A stretch of 64,000 nt of DNA from CAVQTK01 sp963716455. GTDB lineage: Bacteria; Pseudomonadota; Gammaproteobacteria; Coxiellales; Coxiellaceae. A model generated the notes under the pieces. The model was given only the letters and a program-made list of their open reading frames with translations. It had not been told where the DNA came from and made no database searches. Of the stretch, positions 45,524-55,482 are shown in pieces (position 1 is the stretch's first letter; each line of letters begins with the position of its first letter). The stretch is taken from the NCBI GenBank assembly GCA_963716455.1, contig CAVQTK010000003.1:62001-126000 (forward strand). Direction: 5' to 3'. A program made the translations under genes and the position numbers.

Positions 45524-48436
45524 TCTTTTGTTGACACCAATTGATCCTGATGGAGAGGGTGTTTTTCTTTTACGCGAGCTGCACACTAACGAGTATCTTG
45601 GTAACCCTATTGTGGGATAACCAATCCTAGTCAAAATTTTTAATGGACGTTTGGTAATTGCCGTAGATTTTTTTAATGCTTGCAGGCCTTCTATAATGTT
45701 TTGGTACGGATTATTTTCAGGAGGACTGGATTGGCAAATCTGCAGAATCGTGTCAACTAATTTATACTTCTGGATGTGTTTAAGCATCCTTTCTTTATAA
45801 GTATTAATTAAAAATTGAATTGCTGCCGAAAATTGAGAAGAAAGAGAACGGAAGGTTGCTATTATGTAATTATTTGCTTGTTCTTCACCAAATAATAATG
45901 TTTCTCTGTCGATAAAAATTTTAGCTCGGTTAAAATGATTTTTTAGCAGACAAAGTTGCATGGGATTGAGTTTTTTGTGGTTAGTAATAGATCCTGAAAC
46001 TTTCATGCTAAAAAGTAATTTTATGAGATTATCGCTTAAATTAAATATAACTATATAATGGAGAGCAGAATTTCCATTTATATCTTGATCTCTTGCTCTT
46101 TGGGGTTTTTGATTGAGTAAATAACTGATAAAATTAAGATAGTTTTGATGGTCGGTTGGATTGTTAAATTTATCTTCCGAATTAATTAAAAATAGGAATA
46201 AAGTTTGCTGCTTTTCATTAACCTCATCTAAATTGAGATTTACCTTGGTCAATGCATAAATCACATCAAATGCTTTAGAAAGTGCTAAGAGATGCGAAAT
46301 AGGAATTTTACTTGATAAAATTGAATTACGAGGCGCCACAAGTGAGGGGACAGAGTTAGGGACCCCAATAGGTTTGCTTTCTGTTCTCAAGGAAAATTCG
46401 ATTGCTGATTGCAGGTCAATGAATTTACCCGTTATTTTATCTGTTTCTATGAGTAGACGTTCTAAAGCTTTTTGTAATAATAAAGTGGGAAGATCTCTAC
46501 CTTCAACGAGTAATATTAATGTAATAGTATCTATTATTGAGAAATTTGAGGTAATGGTTGGTTTCTGTAAAATATGAGTTAAGGTAATACTTAGATCATC
46601 CATGTTAAGATTAAAAATATCGCCTAAAACATATTCGGATAAAATACGCATATTTTTGCTAATTGAAAGCGGTGCAGAAAAAGAATTTAACGAATTTTTT
46701 TGACGCGCTGTTACTAAAACTGCACTGCAGACTTCTATATTCAAACTGCAAATATCAAATGGCGATTTATAGTATTCACGACTATTTTTTTCATCGAGTA
46801 TGCCATCTGGCTTGACGGCAAACATTCTCTGATCTCCTGTCGCGTCAATAAAAGCTTGAGTTAATCGCAATAAATTAAATAAATCTGTCCTTTGTTTATT
46901 TGATGAAAGAGAGATTGCAAGAATGGGTTCTATGACTTTATTTAAATAATCCTTCGCCACATAACACCGCATTAAATGCAAATTGTGCGCCATATTTATT
47001 ATTTCTGCTATATGACCTAATTCGGTATTTTGTTGCTGGTGGCGAAAATTCGGATTGGAAAAATTTCTGATGACCTTAGCCAACTGATAAATTTTATGGT
47101 TAGTAAGAAACTTATTAGGGATAATATGGCGAAGGAACTTTTTTGCAAACCTAACAAATTCTTTAGCGGATTCAGCCTGAGACTTTTCAAATTCGTCTTT
47201 ATTATCAAAAAAACTATCTTCATTGCGGCGATGCACTTTTAAAAAACCGGCTACTATTTTTAGTAAGCTGAGATCATATGTTGATAATTGTTGACAGTAA
47301 TATTTAAGATAACTGTTTTTAGCATGATTGGAAAAATAAGCAATATCCGAAGCTATTAATTCCATAACGCAGGTCGTATGCACTAATGCATGATTAGGTC
47401 GTTGGATAATTTTACCATTTATTGTTACATGAAAATCAGGTTCGGGATAAGGGCTTAATAAATGGGGTAAGAGATAGCGGAGAGTAAGCTGGGAAAAGTA
47501 TTCATCAGGAGTTACTCCATCTGGGGTATTTACTTCTCTACCGGTAAAGAGATGGTAGTTTAATGTAGAAAAATGTTCATCAATGAGAATTTGCGCTCCA
47601 TGAGAAAGCACCACTTCACATTCATCAGGATGTCCTGAAATCGAAGCTATTGAAAGTTGTGAGGATTTTAGCAACCAAAAAATATTGTACGTGTTTTCAC
47701 TATCCTCATAAGTCAAACCTTTTTGTGAAGTACTAAAAAATCCAGAACAGGAAATAATTTTTTTTGCATCTGGGCTATGGGCTGCTTTAATACGTTGATT
47801 CAAAGTGCTTGCCATGGATTCTTTGTCTTCTTCTACTCGAAATACTTTTTTAATTTTTGTGCCAACTAATTTATTGTTGCCATGAGTTGCGATCAGTGTA
47901 ATGATTAAAGCTTCACGTATGACTATTTGAGAATAGAATTTATCGAATTCATTAGCTTTTAAATAAGTTGTGAACTCGGTAGTTTCTCCTCGAAGCAAGA
48001 GGTTAATAAACGTATGCTTTCTAGTATAAAGAAGTAAAGCTGCTTTTTCTCCAAAGGATAATTGGGGTAGCTTTGCATCTGAGTTGATTAATTGTATCTG
48101 CTCATCAGAAAGACCAAAAAATGTCTGATTTGCTTTAATTAGTTTTTCAAAAACGGATATATCTTTATTTTTTAAGGCTAAATGCTGTAAGTTAGCGTAG
48201 CGGAATAGTAAATTTAGATTATATTCTTCTGGGTGAATGTTTGTATTTGTATTAGTGGGACTAAAAGTAACAATAAATTCATTATTAATAATCTTAGATG
48301 TAGTCTCATAGTTACTATTATATAATAACGGCAATAAACGGTCACAGAGATAGCTTGCCTGATTTTTTGCTAGGGGGCCGAAGGTAGGTTGGTAAGAATG
48401 TTTAGCATCAATTTGAAGTGTGTTGTTTCCTTGCAC
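45509..48436 (-). CDS. Large ankyrin-repeat protein, candidate secreted effector
   Basis: 975 residues. Most of the protein is helical and unrecognised. Near residues 790-860 are ankyrin-type repeats (DINGNSALHYIVIFNLSDNL, then ITNHKKLNPMQLCLLKNHFN) which bind proteins. The C-terminal 30 residues are basic and include SRKRKTPSPSGS, which resembles a eukaryotic nuclear localisation signal. No signal peptide or membrane helix. Large soluble ankyrin proteins with such tails are frequent among Dot/Icm effectors of Legionella and Coxiella. Secretion is inferred. It is convergent with the small gene at 45269. Confidence 0.7.
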   Translation of the reverse strand: MQGNNTLQIDAKHSYQPTFGPLAKNQASYLCDRLLPLLYNSNYETTSKIINNEFIVTFSPTNTNTNIHPEEYNLNLLFRYANLQHLALKNKDISVFEKLIKANQTFFGLSDEQIQLINSDAKLPQLSFGEKAALLLYTRKHTFINLLLRGETTEFTTYLKANEFDKFYSQIVIREALIITLIATHGNNKLVGTKIKKVFRVEEDKESMASTLNQRIKAAHSPDAKKIISCSGFFSTSQKGLTYEDSENTYNIFWLLKSSQLSIASISGHPDECEVVLSHGAQILIDEHFSTLNYHLFTGREVNTPDGVTPDEYFSQLTLRYLLPHLLSPYPEPDFHVTINGKIIQRPNHALVHTTCVMELIASDIAYFSNHAKNSYLKYYCQQLSTYDLSLLKIVAGFLKVHRRNEDSFFDNKDEFEKSQAESAKEFVRFAKKFLRHIIPNKFLTNHKIYQLAKVIRNFSNPNFRHQQQNTELGHIAEIINMAHNLHLMRCYVAKDYLNKVIEPILAISLSSNKQRTDLFNLLRLTQAFIDATGDQRMFAVKPDGILDEKNSREYYKSPFDICSLNIEVCSAVLVTARQKNSLNSFSAPLSISKNMRILSEYVLGDIFNLNMDDLSITLTHILQKPTITSNFSIIDTITLILLVEGRDLPTLLLQKALERLLIETDKITGKFIDLQSAIEFSLRTESKPIGVPNSVPSLVAPRNSILSSKIPISHLLALSKAFDVIYALTKVNLNLDEVNEKQQTLFLFLINSEDKFNNPTDHQNYLNFISYLLNQKPQRARDQDINGNSALHYIVIFNLSDNLIKLLFSMKVSGSITNHKKLNPMQLCLLKNHFNRAKIFIDRETLLFGEEQANNYIIATFRSLSSQFSAAIQFLINTYKERMLKHIQKYKLVDTILQICQSSPPENNPYQNIIEGLQALKKSTAITKRPLKILTRIGYPTIGLPRYSLVCSSRKRKTPSPSGSIGVNKRLQIN

Positions 48437-48683
48437 TTTTTATTCCTTTTTATTTTAAATTAATGGATGATTTTGTTAATAACTTAGTATTTTCAGAACG
48501 CTCATTAAACTTCTTGCTATACTTTCGTATTTGGGGCTACTGCTGTATGCCTTGCTTTTTATTAGAACAAATAGGTCAAATACTGGGTTTCGCAAGAAGT
48601 TTAATTTTTCTCAAAACTCTCATATGATCTGTTACTTATTTTCTGAACAATAATAGATCAATGTGTAAGCACTGTTATAAAAA

Positions 48684-48782
48684 TTATTTACCTTGTTTTT
48701 CTTTTTTAGCAGCTCGCTTTTCTTTTAAGGTTTTGGTGGGTTTTTTTTTAGTTTCTTTTTTAGTCTCTTTAGATTTTGCCAT
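48684..48782 (-). CDS. Very small Lys-rich protein
   Basis: 32 residues, of which about half are Lys (MAKSKETKKETKKKPTKTLK, then EKRAAKKEKQGK). A strong AGGAGG lies 9 bases before the ATG, much better than most genes here, so the frame is likely translated. A nucleic-acid or ribosome-binding role is a guess. Confidence 0.55.
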   Translation of the reverse strand: MAKSKETKKETKKKPTKTLKEKRAAKKEKQGK

Positions 48783-48973
48783 ACTATGATCCTCCTAAAT
48801 CAAAAATTGATAACAATAGGTCTGATCTATCCTACTACAAAATTTTCTTAGATTCACCTGTAAGTAAAATTTACGTTCCCGCTATTTCTCCAAAACACTA
48901 CTATAATTATTTTATTTCTAGGCTTTACGCCTGCGGGGATGCAGGATATTAATTTAAATATAAGGAGTATTTT

Positions 48974-49069
48974 ATGAAAAAGATGACCAAAAATTTAATG
49001 AAGGAAGGATATAAATTATTAAAGTATTTACGCTGCAAATTGAATCTATGTTTAAAAAAGCTTAAATAA
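48974..49069 (+). CDS. Very small basic protein
   Basis: 31 residues, MKKMTKNLMKEGYKLLKYLR followed by CKLNLCLKKLK. AAGGAG sits seven bases before the ATG. It forms a single amphipathic basic helix, and could be a peptide toxin or simply a short open frame. It stands alone between the Lys-rich gene and the membrane protein at 49201. Confidence 0.4.
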   Translation: MKKMTKNLMKEGYKLLKYLRCKLNLCLKKLK

Positions 49070-49200
49070 AGCCTAAATATCTAGGAGCTTGTTGATTTTA
49101 GTCGCTTTTTGTGTTCGAAAATGAGACAAAATTAATAATAATTTAATAATAGGAGTTTATAATTCTATATAGAAAAAAATTTAAATATCGAAAATAAATT

Positions 49201-50742
49201 ATGCGTATAGAGCTTTCCGATATAATAGGTCAGCCTGGCCAGGCGAATAGCAATCCTATCACTTTAACCGAGGCAATGGATTACCATTACATCATTAATG
49301 GTCTATTGACTTCGCTTGTTGTTCTGCAAGCTGTAGAACAAGCCGATGTCTTTAACATTTCTAGTTTAGCAATCGATATAGTTGGAATATTGGGTACAGC
49401 AGCTATTGTGATAGCTAGCAGAAAAGCTAGCCAACAACAATTAGACAAATGGATGCATAGGTACGATAACCTTTCTACTGGAAGTGTAAGTGTGGTTGCA
49501 ATTATTGCCAATGATTTATTAAAAATATCGGCTGCTAGTGCAAAAGTTGGAGCAGGATTGGCAATAGCGAGTTCCTGTGCTGCCTTCGCTGCTGCGGCCC
49601 ATGCATGGATTTCTTTTGGGTATTCATTAGTCGAACTTAGACGCGCTTATAAAAAATGCTGTCCGGAAGCTTTAGTAGAGGAGCGATTAGAAAAATATCA
49701 ACTCCTGCAACAACGAATAGATAGTCAAGAAGAAAGTGCAGAAAGCAAAAAGATAATTCAAATAGAACAGCAGCAACTATTAGATGAAGCATTGGCTATA
49801 GCAAAGGTAGATATTGACAAGGTTGATGAAGGACAGAAAGCAAGTCAAGTAGAAAAATTCCAAACCATTTTCCAAGAAAAACAGATACCGTTAGAAGCGT
49901 GTCGAGATCTAACGCAAACTCCTTCAGCTAATGAAAAAGTTGTAGCTGATCAAATAATAGAAGAGCAAACACAACAGGTTATAGAGAAAGGCAAAACTTG
50001 TTTTATAAATCTTACTGCAGCCGTAAGCTTAACTGTGTTAGCGATTGCGACCGTCATGGCAGTGCCATTTGTAGGTATCGCAATAGCAGCAGGACTGACC
50101 CTTTTTGCCGTCTCTTATAAAGCATCACAGCTGAGGAAAATTAAATGTCAGCAGGCAAAGCAAGAAGAAATTTTTTCTCGACATAAAAACCGCATTTTAA
50201 ATCAGTATTTAAACGACAAAGGTAAAATGGCTATTGTTGAAAGAGTAATCGGCAGATTGGGCCCCGCCGGCGCAAGTTTACAAATGGAGGTAACGTGTCG
50301 TCTGGCGTATGAAAAATACGAGGAAAAACTTTTAAAAAAATATCTTGCAGGTTATAAAGAAGATTATAAAAAACAAATTGAAAAGGAACTTTCTCAATCA
50401 GGTAAGGAAATGAAGAATTTGAGTGAAATTGAAGAAAATCCTGCTATCGAGGTTGAAGCAAGACGCAAAATTGAGGAAGATTTTTATGAATCACTTTTTG
50501 CGCCTTCATTTGCTAAACAGCTCGATTCTTTTCTACAAAATATTTTAAATCAAACAGCTGAGCAGTCTATGCTGAGAGAAAAAATACAGGCAAATGAACA
50601 AAATAAAGCGGATGTTCCACAATCTACTCGTAGTCGTTTTTCTTATGGAGGAATATTTTCACCAAAGAAGAAAGCAGGCCCAGCTATAAAAAGAGAGGGT
50701 GTTACAGCTACTCCAATCCCTTCTGGTTTCTCTAAGGGTTAA
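49201..50742 (+). CDS. Hypothetical membrane-hairpin/coiled-coil protein, effector-like
   Basis: 513 residues. Two pairs of hydrophobic segments (about 95-155, rich in Ala, and about 270-305) are each flanked by charged helices; residues about 160-230 and 310-470 are predicted coiled coil, Glu/Gln/Lys-rich. The last 40 residues are polar (FSPKKKAGPAIKREGV) and end GFSKG. No signal peptide. The arrangement (hydrophobic hairpins with long coiled coils) is common in secreted vacuole-membrane effectors of intracellular bacteria. No family recognised. Confidence 0.6.
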   Translation: MRIELSDIIGQPGQANSNPITLTEAMDYHYIINGLLTSLVVLQAVEQADVFNISSLAIDIVGILGTAAIVIASRKASQQQLDKWMHRYDNLSTGSVSVVAIIANDLLKISAASAKVGAGLAIASSCAAFAAAAHAWISFGYSLVELRRAYKKCCPEALVEERLEKYQLLQQRIDSQEESAESKKIIQIEQQQLLDEALAIAKVDIDKVDEGQKASQVEKFQTIFQEKQIPLEACRDLTQTPSANEKVVADQIIEEQTQQVIEKGKTCFINLTAAVSLTVLAIATVMAVPFVGIAIAAGLTLFAVSYKASQLRKIKCQQAKQEEIFSRHKNRILNQYLNDKGKMAIVERVIGRLGPAGASLQMEVTCRLAYEKYEEKLLKKYLAGYKEDYKKQIEKELSQSGKEMKNLSEIEENPAIEVEARRKIEEDFYESLFAPSFAKQLDSFLQNILNQTAEQSMLREKIQANEQNKADVPQSTRSRFSYGGIFSPKKKAGPAIKREGVTATPIPSGFSKG

Positions 50743-50827
50743 CGAACAACTTGCAAACTGTTCAAAAGGAAGTAAAATAGTTTAGAGATTTTCCAAATAA
50801 AAATGAATACCTAAGGGAGACCAGACT

Positions 50828-51394
50828 ATGGAATTAGCTTTTGACCCAACGAACCCACCCCCACCCTCATCACCGGAGCCCTCACAGTCATCAACCCCAT
50901 CGCCAACACCAAGCGAGACTAAAAAGCTACCCCGGGATGGGGATATGTGGGTGTACCTGAAAGAAATTCTTTTTTTGAATTGTAAAATTAGAACAAGCAT
51001 TATAAAGAACATTAAAACCGGACTTGCTAAAATGGGCTTGACCGCATTGTTTGCGGCAGCGCCAAAAATACTTCCCCAAATTTGTCGTTCAAGCCTTAAC
51101 TACGGTGGTGGTACTCTGTTAATTATTTTCGGTACTTTTAATAATATATGTGGTAAGCATAAAGATGGTAAAGCATTAAGTTGCGTAAAAAGAGTTGCGG
51201 GCGTTGGTGAACTTGTGCTGTTAGCAGCAATAGATATAGTTACCAGTTTAGAATTAGCGGGGGATAATGAAACTGCTCAAAAGATTGCTGAATATTTGCC
51301 GCCAGCATTTCTAACCGTTTTTGCCTTTAAAATGTTATTTGACTGCTCTTTAGGAATTCGCTCACCACGAAAGGAAAAATGGAGTTGGCACTAA
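50828..51394 (+). CDS. Hypothetical membrane protein with a Pro/Ser-rich head
   Basis: 188 residues. Residues 7-35 are Pro/Ser/Thr-rich (TNPPPPSSPEPSQSSTPSPT). Four hydrophobic segments follow, the last near 155-170. No family found. The next open frame continues the hydrophobic pattern and overlaps this one by 16 bases in another frame, in a run of A residues (GGAAAAATGG), so the two may be one gene with a shift. Its frame ends KEKWSWH. Confidence 0.5.
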   Translation: MELAFDPTNPPPPSSPEPSQSSTPSPTPSETKKLPRDGDMWVYLKEILFLNCKIRTSIIKNIKTGLAKMGLTALFAAAPKILPQICRSSLNYGGGTLLIIFGTFNNICGKHKDGKALSCVKRVAGVGELVLLAAIDIVTSLELAGDNETAQKIAEYLPPAFLTVFAFKMLFDCSLGIRSPRKEKWSWH

Positions 51395-51594
51395 TAGAAG
51401 GCTTGCCCACTACCACACAGGTGGCATTGATTACGGCAGGTCCTATAGTAAAAGCTATTAATCCAGAGTTAGCATTATTGGGAGGGAGTGGTATCGCCGG
51501 GGCTCAGAGTTTATATTATTTTACCAAGGGAATAAGCCTGTGGTGTTATTATCGTAAGCAAAAATCTGAATTTTCTGCCACCAGGAGGCAGTAG
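51379..51594 (+). CDS. Hypothetical membrane protein, possible continuation of the previous gene
   Basis: 71 residues with hydrophobic stretches (VALITAGPIVKAINPELALL, then GGSGIAGAQSLYYF) and a basic tail. It begins inside the end of the preceding gene without a Shine-Dalgarno sequence, so it is more likely the C-terminus of that protein in a shifted frame than a gene of its own. Confidence 0.4.
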   Translation: MELALIEGLPTTTQVALITAGPIVKAINPELALLGGSGIAGAQSLYYFTKGISLWCYYRKQKSEFSATRRQ

Positions 51595-52063
51595 AGCTAA
51601 ATTTACCAAGAAATATAGAGAAGGGGATGATAATCTAGCGAGAGTTCTGAGGGCGGTAGTAATAAGAGTTTATCGATCTTAGAAGCAGTGTACGAGTTAT
51701 AATAGTGAACTGTTCCCCCGTCACGGATAGCAAGGTATAATTTCCAGAGAATGCCAAAGCTACACCAATATCACTTCAAATTACAAGCTTAAAAGTCTTC
51801 ATATGGAAAAATATGACTGGTTGTTATTTTAAAGAGTGGTATTTATAGGATGTAAATTCCGAAGTGCGAAAGTAAACAGCCTTGCCTTAGATTATAGCAA
51901 CATGGGATTAAGATACTAGTTGGAAGAAGTAAAATTGATTACAAGTACAACAATTGGCTATTGTCTTACCACTTTAATTTGGATATGATTCTTACATTAA
52001 TATGCTGTGCAAGCAACCATACGTGCACGGATAGGTAAATTTTAAACTAAAGGAGATAAGCAT
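51595..52063. other. Intergenic region of the island, nothing recognised
   Basis: About 470 bases, AT-rich, with no long open frame, RNA-like structure or repeat that I recognise. It separates the membrane protein genes from the long gene starting at 52064, whose Shine-Dalgarno sequence AGGAG (52051-52055) is at its right edge. Confidence 0.4.
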
Positions 52064-52435
52064 ATGCAAAAGATGAAGATATTTTACAAAGGTTTGATGA
52101 GCTTTCACAAGAACCAAATTTTGATCAGAAATCCTCTACTTCCTCAGGGCGTAGTGAAAAGAAAGAAAATTTTCCTCAAGAAAGCAATCTTTTAGCTATC
52201 GAAGACGAAGAGTCTGATTTTTCACTTACAGTTTTTCCCAACCTTCTAAAATTCAAGCTGATGCAGAAGGAGGTTCGCATACCTTAAAACAACCACTAGA
52301 AGATCAGGATGATGAAGAGGATGAAGATGAGAAAACTATCGGTCAATCAGGAAAAAAACAAACTTTTGAATCAAAATATTGATGAAGAGATGACACGGAT
52401 TGTTCCAGGCAAGGCATCCTTGCCATCCCATAACG
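52064..52435 (+). pseudogene. Frameshifted 5' part of the next gene
   Basis: ATG at 52064 has an excellent AGGAG eight bases upstream, but its own frame stops after about 43 codons. The likely protein reads MQK then DEDILQRFDELSQEPNFDQK in frame 1, QADAEGGSHTLKQPLEDQDD in frame 3, EEMTRIVPGKASLPSHNERF in frame 1 and then the long frame 2 from about 52430. Four shifts with zero net change are implied. The acidic, Ser/Gln-rich head is what a secreted protein might carry. Confidence 0.6.
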
Positions 52436-55360
52436 AGAGATTCAGACGATATAGAGGAAAAAGTTAAGTTTCCATGTGAAGAAGAACCCGATTCTCCAGT
52501 GGGGCAAGAGTATAAAATTATTTTCGATCAGGGTGCATTGGACCAAATTGTAGAATATAAAAAAGCTTTAATTGATAAAAGAATCACTCCTGGGGCTTAT
52601 CTATTAGCATTATTAAAGAAAAATTTGGGTAAAAAACAAGATTTATCGGACTACATAAAATCTCTCACTTGGAAGGAATTTATAGTTCACATTATTAAAA
52701 CGAAGCAATTTGTGGAAGTCTCTTTCTCCCAAAATCCTTCCTGTTTCAATGATGTTGAATTATCTATTTTAGGTAAGATAAATTTTATTGTAAAAGTTAA
52801 TCTATATCATTCAGATTCCTCCTTCAAGGGACAACTTTTATTTACTTCGGCTCTATCATTTGATGGCTCGATCCCGTCCTTTGAAACTAAAGATATGTTA
52901 TCGGTGCAGTTAAATTCATTGGCAATTGATCGAACAAAGTTTTTTCAATATTACCAACAAAATTTTTTGACGCTTCTATTACATGCAAGTCAAGATGCCT
53001 TATCTAAGCAAAAAAAAGCATTTATTACTCTTTCCGCAAGAGATAGTGAGGTTTTTTCCAGGTATTTTGCTCCTATTACAAATAGACTGTTTTTGCGTAT
53101 GTTAAAAGATCTACTTGAAAAAGAACATCGTAAGTTTAGCGAAATTGCAGGTATTTATTACGATTCCTATTGTGAGCAAGAGGAGCAAGTAGTTAACTCA
53201 AATGAAACAATTCAGGGCATTCATTTAATAGTAGGGTCTTCAAAAGAAGGAAGGCGGTTTAATGCTCAGTATCAAATTAACCCTAGCTTATGTAATGTAG
53301 AAGACAATGAGTTTGACTCTTGTATTCTATACAGCGTGGTATTTAATCGAGTTACCAGCAACCCTATGGCGGGTATTCTTGATCCTTTAAAAGGAGATGC
53401 ATACTTAAAATTAACTCAAACTGATGCTCTTACGATATTGACAGGTATAGAGGGTGAATATAAGGATCACCACTATCATCTGTCTACTTCTGATGAGTTG
53501 GATGGGGGAAATTTTAAAGTAGGTGAAATATTTGTGGCGACTTCAACAGGATTAATAAGAGGATTAGAAGTGGAAGCAGCAAGAAGAGAACGGATAGAAC
53601 TAAATCCTTTGTCTTCTTCATTGATGGACGCTAAAACATATCAAAAAGATGGAGTAATTAAAGTAAATTATCGAACGGATCTGAGCGAAAAAGATATTAT
53701 TCCAGCCCAGGATGAAAAAATCTCACTATTTTTAGATGGTTGGGTAGATAAAGAGCTGGATTTAGTGAAACAAATTTTAATTGGTACACTAGTCCATTTT
53801 AATATACACCAGCGGGGTGGGAAAAAATTGGATTATACGCTTTACTTGATAAAGGAAAATCTTACCCCTGGAATGATTTGGACTGTTGTTAAAAATCAAG
53901 CGGCTAGCCGAGAAGGGAATGCTGGGATTGATTGGGATAGCATATTAAACATTACTCCCAAAACCTTTTTTTATTATTTAGATTGTTTAGTGAAGTTTAT
54001 AACTCCTGTAGCAATGGAAAAATTGAACCAAAATGGACGGGACGTGGTAATTATAGCAGAGACAGCACTGTCTTTTATGCAGGAAAATAGTATAGGAAGT
54101 CTTCTATTTTTAACTCGTCAATATGATCCTAAAGAAAATAGAACTGACCTTTCGATTCGATTATTAATAGAAAGAATCTATCAACATTTTTGTGATATAC
54201 CTAAACCTCGTATTGAAGAGTGTAAGACCAACGAGGGTGGTATAAGTGCTAATTTTATTTATGTAAAAGGTAAACGACAATTAAGTACCAACCCTATTCC
54301 GACGTTACATTGTTATTTTGATAAAAAAGGTTTTGAAAATTATGCTGCTAAAAGATTTTATGAATTTTTACAAATGGCTTATGAGTATGCTGAAAAAAGG
54401 GGAATTGATAAAAAACCATGGTTAAAGATTCCTGCAAGTGCATTGGGAAGCTTTCCTGAAAGCTCACCATTAGGAACCTATGCTAAGGAGTGTTTGATTA
54501 AGGCGGTGGCTAAATTTTTAGTTAGCTTGGAACTAATTTTTAACAACAACCACGCATTGGCAAAATGGGCAAAAGGAGCTCTATTTGAGTTCCCTAATTA
54601 TGTTAGTACAGCTAGGCTGGAAAATTCCGACGACACGGAATATTATGATTTTATAAAAAGCAAGGTAGAATTTATTAGGATTCAAGCCGAGAAATTAAAA
54701 ATTACTTTTTCGCTTGAAGAAGTTCAGGCTAATCACGATAAAGAAGAACAGTATATGCTTTTTTATGTCGTCCCAAATGCTTCACATGTTTCATTTGGAG
54801 ATAGGTGTCATGAACGCTTTTCTGAGCCTGTTCCAGAAATTAATACGGAAGCAAAATTAGTTCCTTTGTTAAAAGGTAAAGGAAGAAGTTTAACTACCAT
54901 GAATAAATTCTTGTACTCTCCTGAGTCCAAATTTATATTGAGCAAATCAGGTGATGCGAAAACTGAAAGGACTGAAAAGACTAAATTATCTGCTGGGAGT
55001 TTAGATTGGTTGAAAAACAGTCTGATATTAAAGATATCTAATATTCCTGCAAATAGTACTACTACGTTCACTACAAATCCATATGAACCTCTAATAGGAA
55101 AAATTGCACAGGCTCAAGATCTTGAAACAATAGAGAAAAGTGTTCAAGGAAATAATGAACTTGTGCATATCTTAGGAATTTTATTGGTACATGCACAACT
55201 TTGGGATGAACGCAGTTTTCCAGATGGAGGCCTTAGATTACCTGTGACTACTAAAATAACACCACGACCTGAGTCAGCTTCTAAAAGTGGGAAAAGTACT
55301 GAAGAAACTACAAGATCAACGCTGTTACAGGCAGTGCAAACTTACATGGATTACGCTTAA
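52400..55360 (+). CDS. Very large hypothetical protein, effector-like
   Basis: 986 codons, opening with TTG at 52400 and so with no true start; the real N-terminus is the broken segment at 52064. No signal peptide, membrane helix or recognised domain. The composition is that of a soluble globular protein, with charged helical regions and a polar C-terminus (PRPESASKSGKSTEETTRST then LLQAVQTYMDYA). The length, lack of known domains and position in an island with ankyrin and hairpin proteins fit a secreted effector, but this is inference. A GC-rich hairpin follows 29 bases later. Confidence 0.65.
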   Translation: MFQARHPCHPITRDSDDIEEKVKFPCEEEPDSPVGQEYKIIFDQGALDQIVEYKKALIDKRITPGAYLLALLKKNLGKKQDLSDYIKSLTWKEFIVHIIKTKQFVEVSFSQNPSCFNDVELSILGKINFIVKVNLYHSDSSFKGQLLFTSALSFDGSIPSFETKDMLSVQLNSLAIDRTKFFQYYQQNFLTLLLHASQDALSKQKKAFITLSARDSEVFSRYFAPITNRLFLRMLKDLLEKEHRKFSEIAGIYYDSYCEQEEQVVNSNETIQGIHLIVGSSKEGRRFNAQYQINPSLCNVEDNEFDSCILYSVVFNRVTSNPMAGILDPLKGDAYLKLTQTDALTILTGIEGEYKDHHYHLSTSDELDGGNFKVGEIFVATSTGLIRGLEVEAARRERIELNPLSSSLMDAKTYQKDGVIKVNYRTDLSEKDIIPAQDEKISLFLDGWVDKELDLVKQILIGTLVHFNIHQRGGKKLDYTLYLIKENLTPGMIWTVVKNQAASREGNAGIDWDSILNITPKTFFYYLDCLVKFITPVAMEKLNQNGRDVVIIAETALSFMQENSIGSLLFLTRQYDPKENRTDLSIRLLIERIYQHFCDIPKPRIEECKTNEGGISANFIYVKGKRQLSTNPIPTLHCYFDKKGFENYAAKRFYEFLQMAYEYAEKRGIDKKPWLKIPASALGSFPESSPLGTYAKECLIKAVAKFLVSLELIFNNNHALAKWAKGALFEFPNYVSTARLENSDDTEYYDFIKSKVEFIRIQAEKLKITFSLEEVQANHDKEEQYMLFYVVPNASHVSFGDRCHERFSEPVPEINTEAKLVPLLKGKGRSLTTMNKFLYSPESKFILSKSGDAKTERTEKTKLSAGSLDWLKNSLILKISNIPANSTTTFTTNPYEPLIGKIAQAQDLETIEKSVQGNNELVHILGILLVHAQLWDERSFPDGGLRLPVTTKITPRPESASKSGKSTEETTRSTLLQAVQTYMDYA

Positions 55361-55389
55361 AAGAGCTAGTTAAAAGAGCTTTAAGGGGT

Positions 55390-55411
55390 CCCGCAGGCGT
55401 TGGTCTGCGGG
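55390..55411 (+). terminator. GC-rich hairpin after the large gene
   Basis: CCCGCAG-GCGTTGGT-CTGCGGG, stem of seven pairs, 29 bases after the stop of the large protein. No T run follows, so it may be a weak or factor-assisted terminator or another hairpin repeat. Confidence 0.45.
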
Positions 55412-55482
55412 GCAACGAGGCTTCGGAACCAAAACCTTAAGTAAACGCTTACGATTTAAACGTCCATGTGTCGGCATGGTAA

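Noticed and set aside
48418..48627. 69-codon plus-strand open frame
   Set aside because: Starts with GTG inside the ankyrin gene start, no ribosome binding site, hydrophobic random composition.
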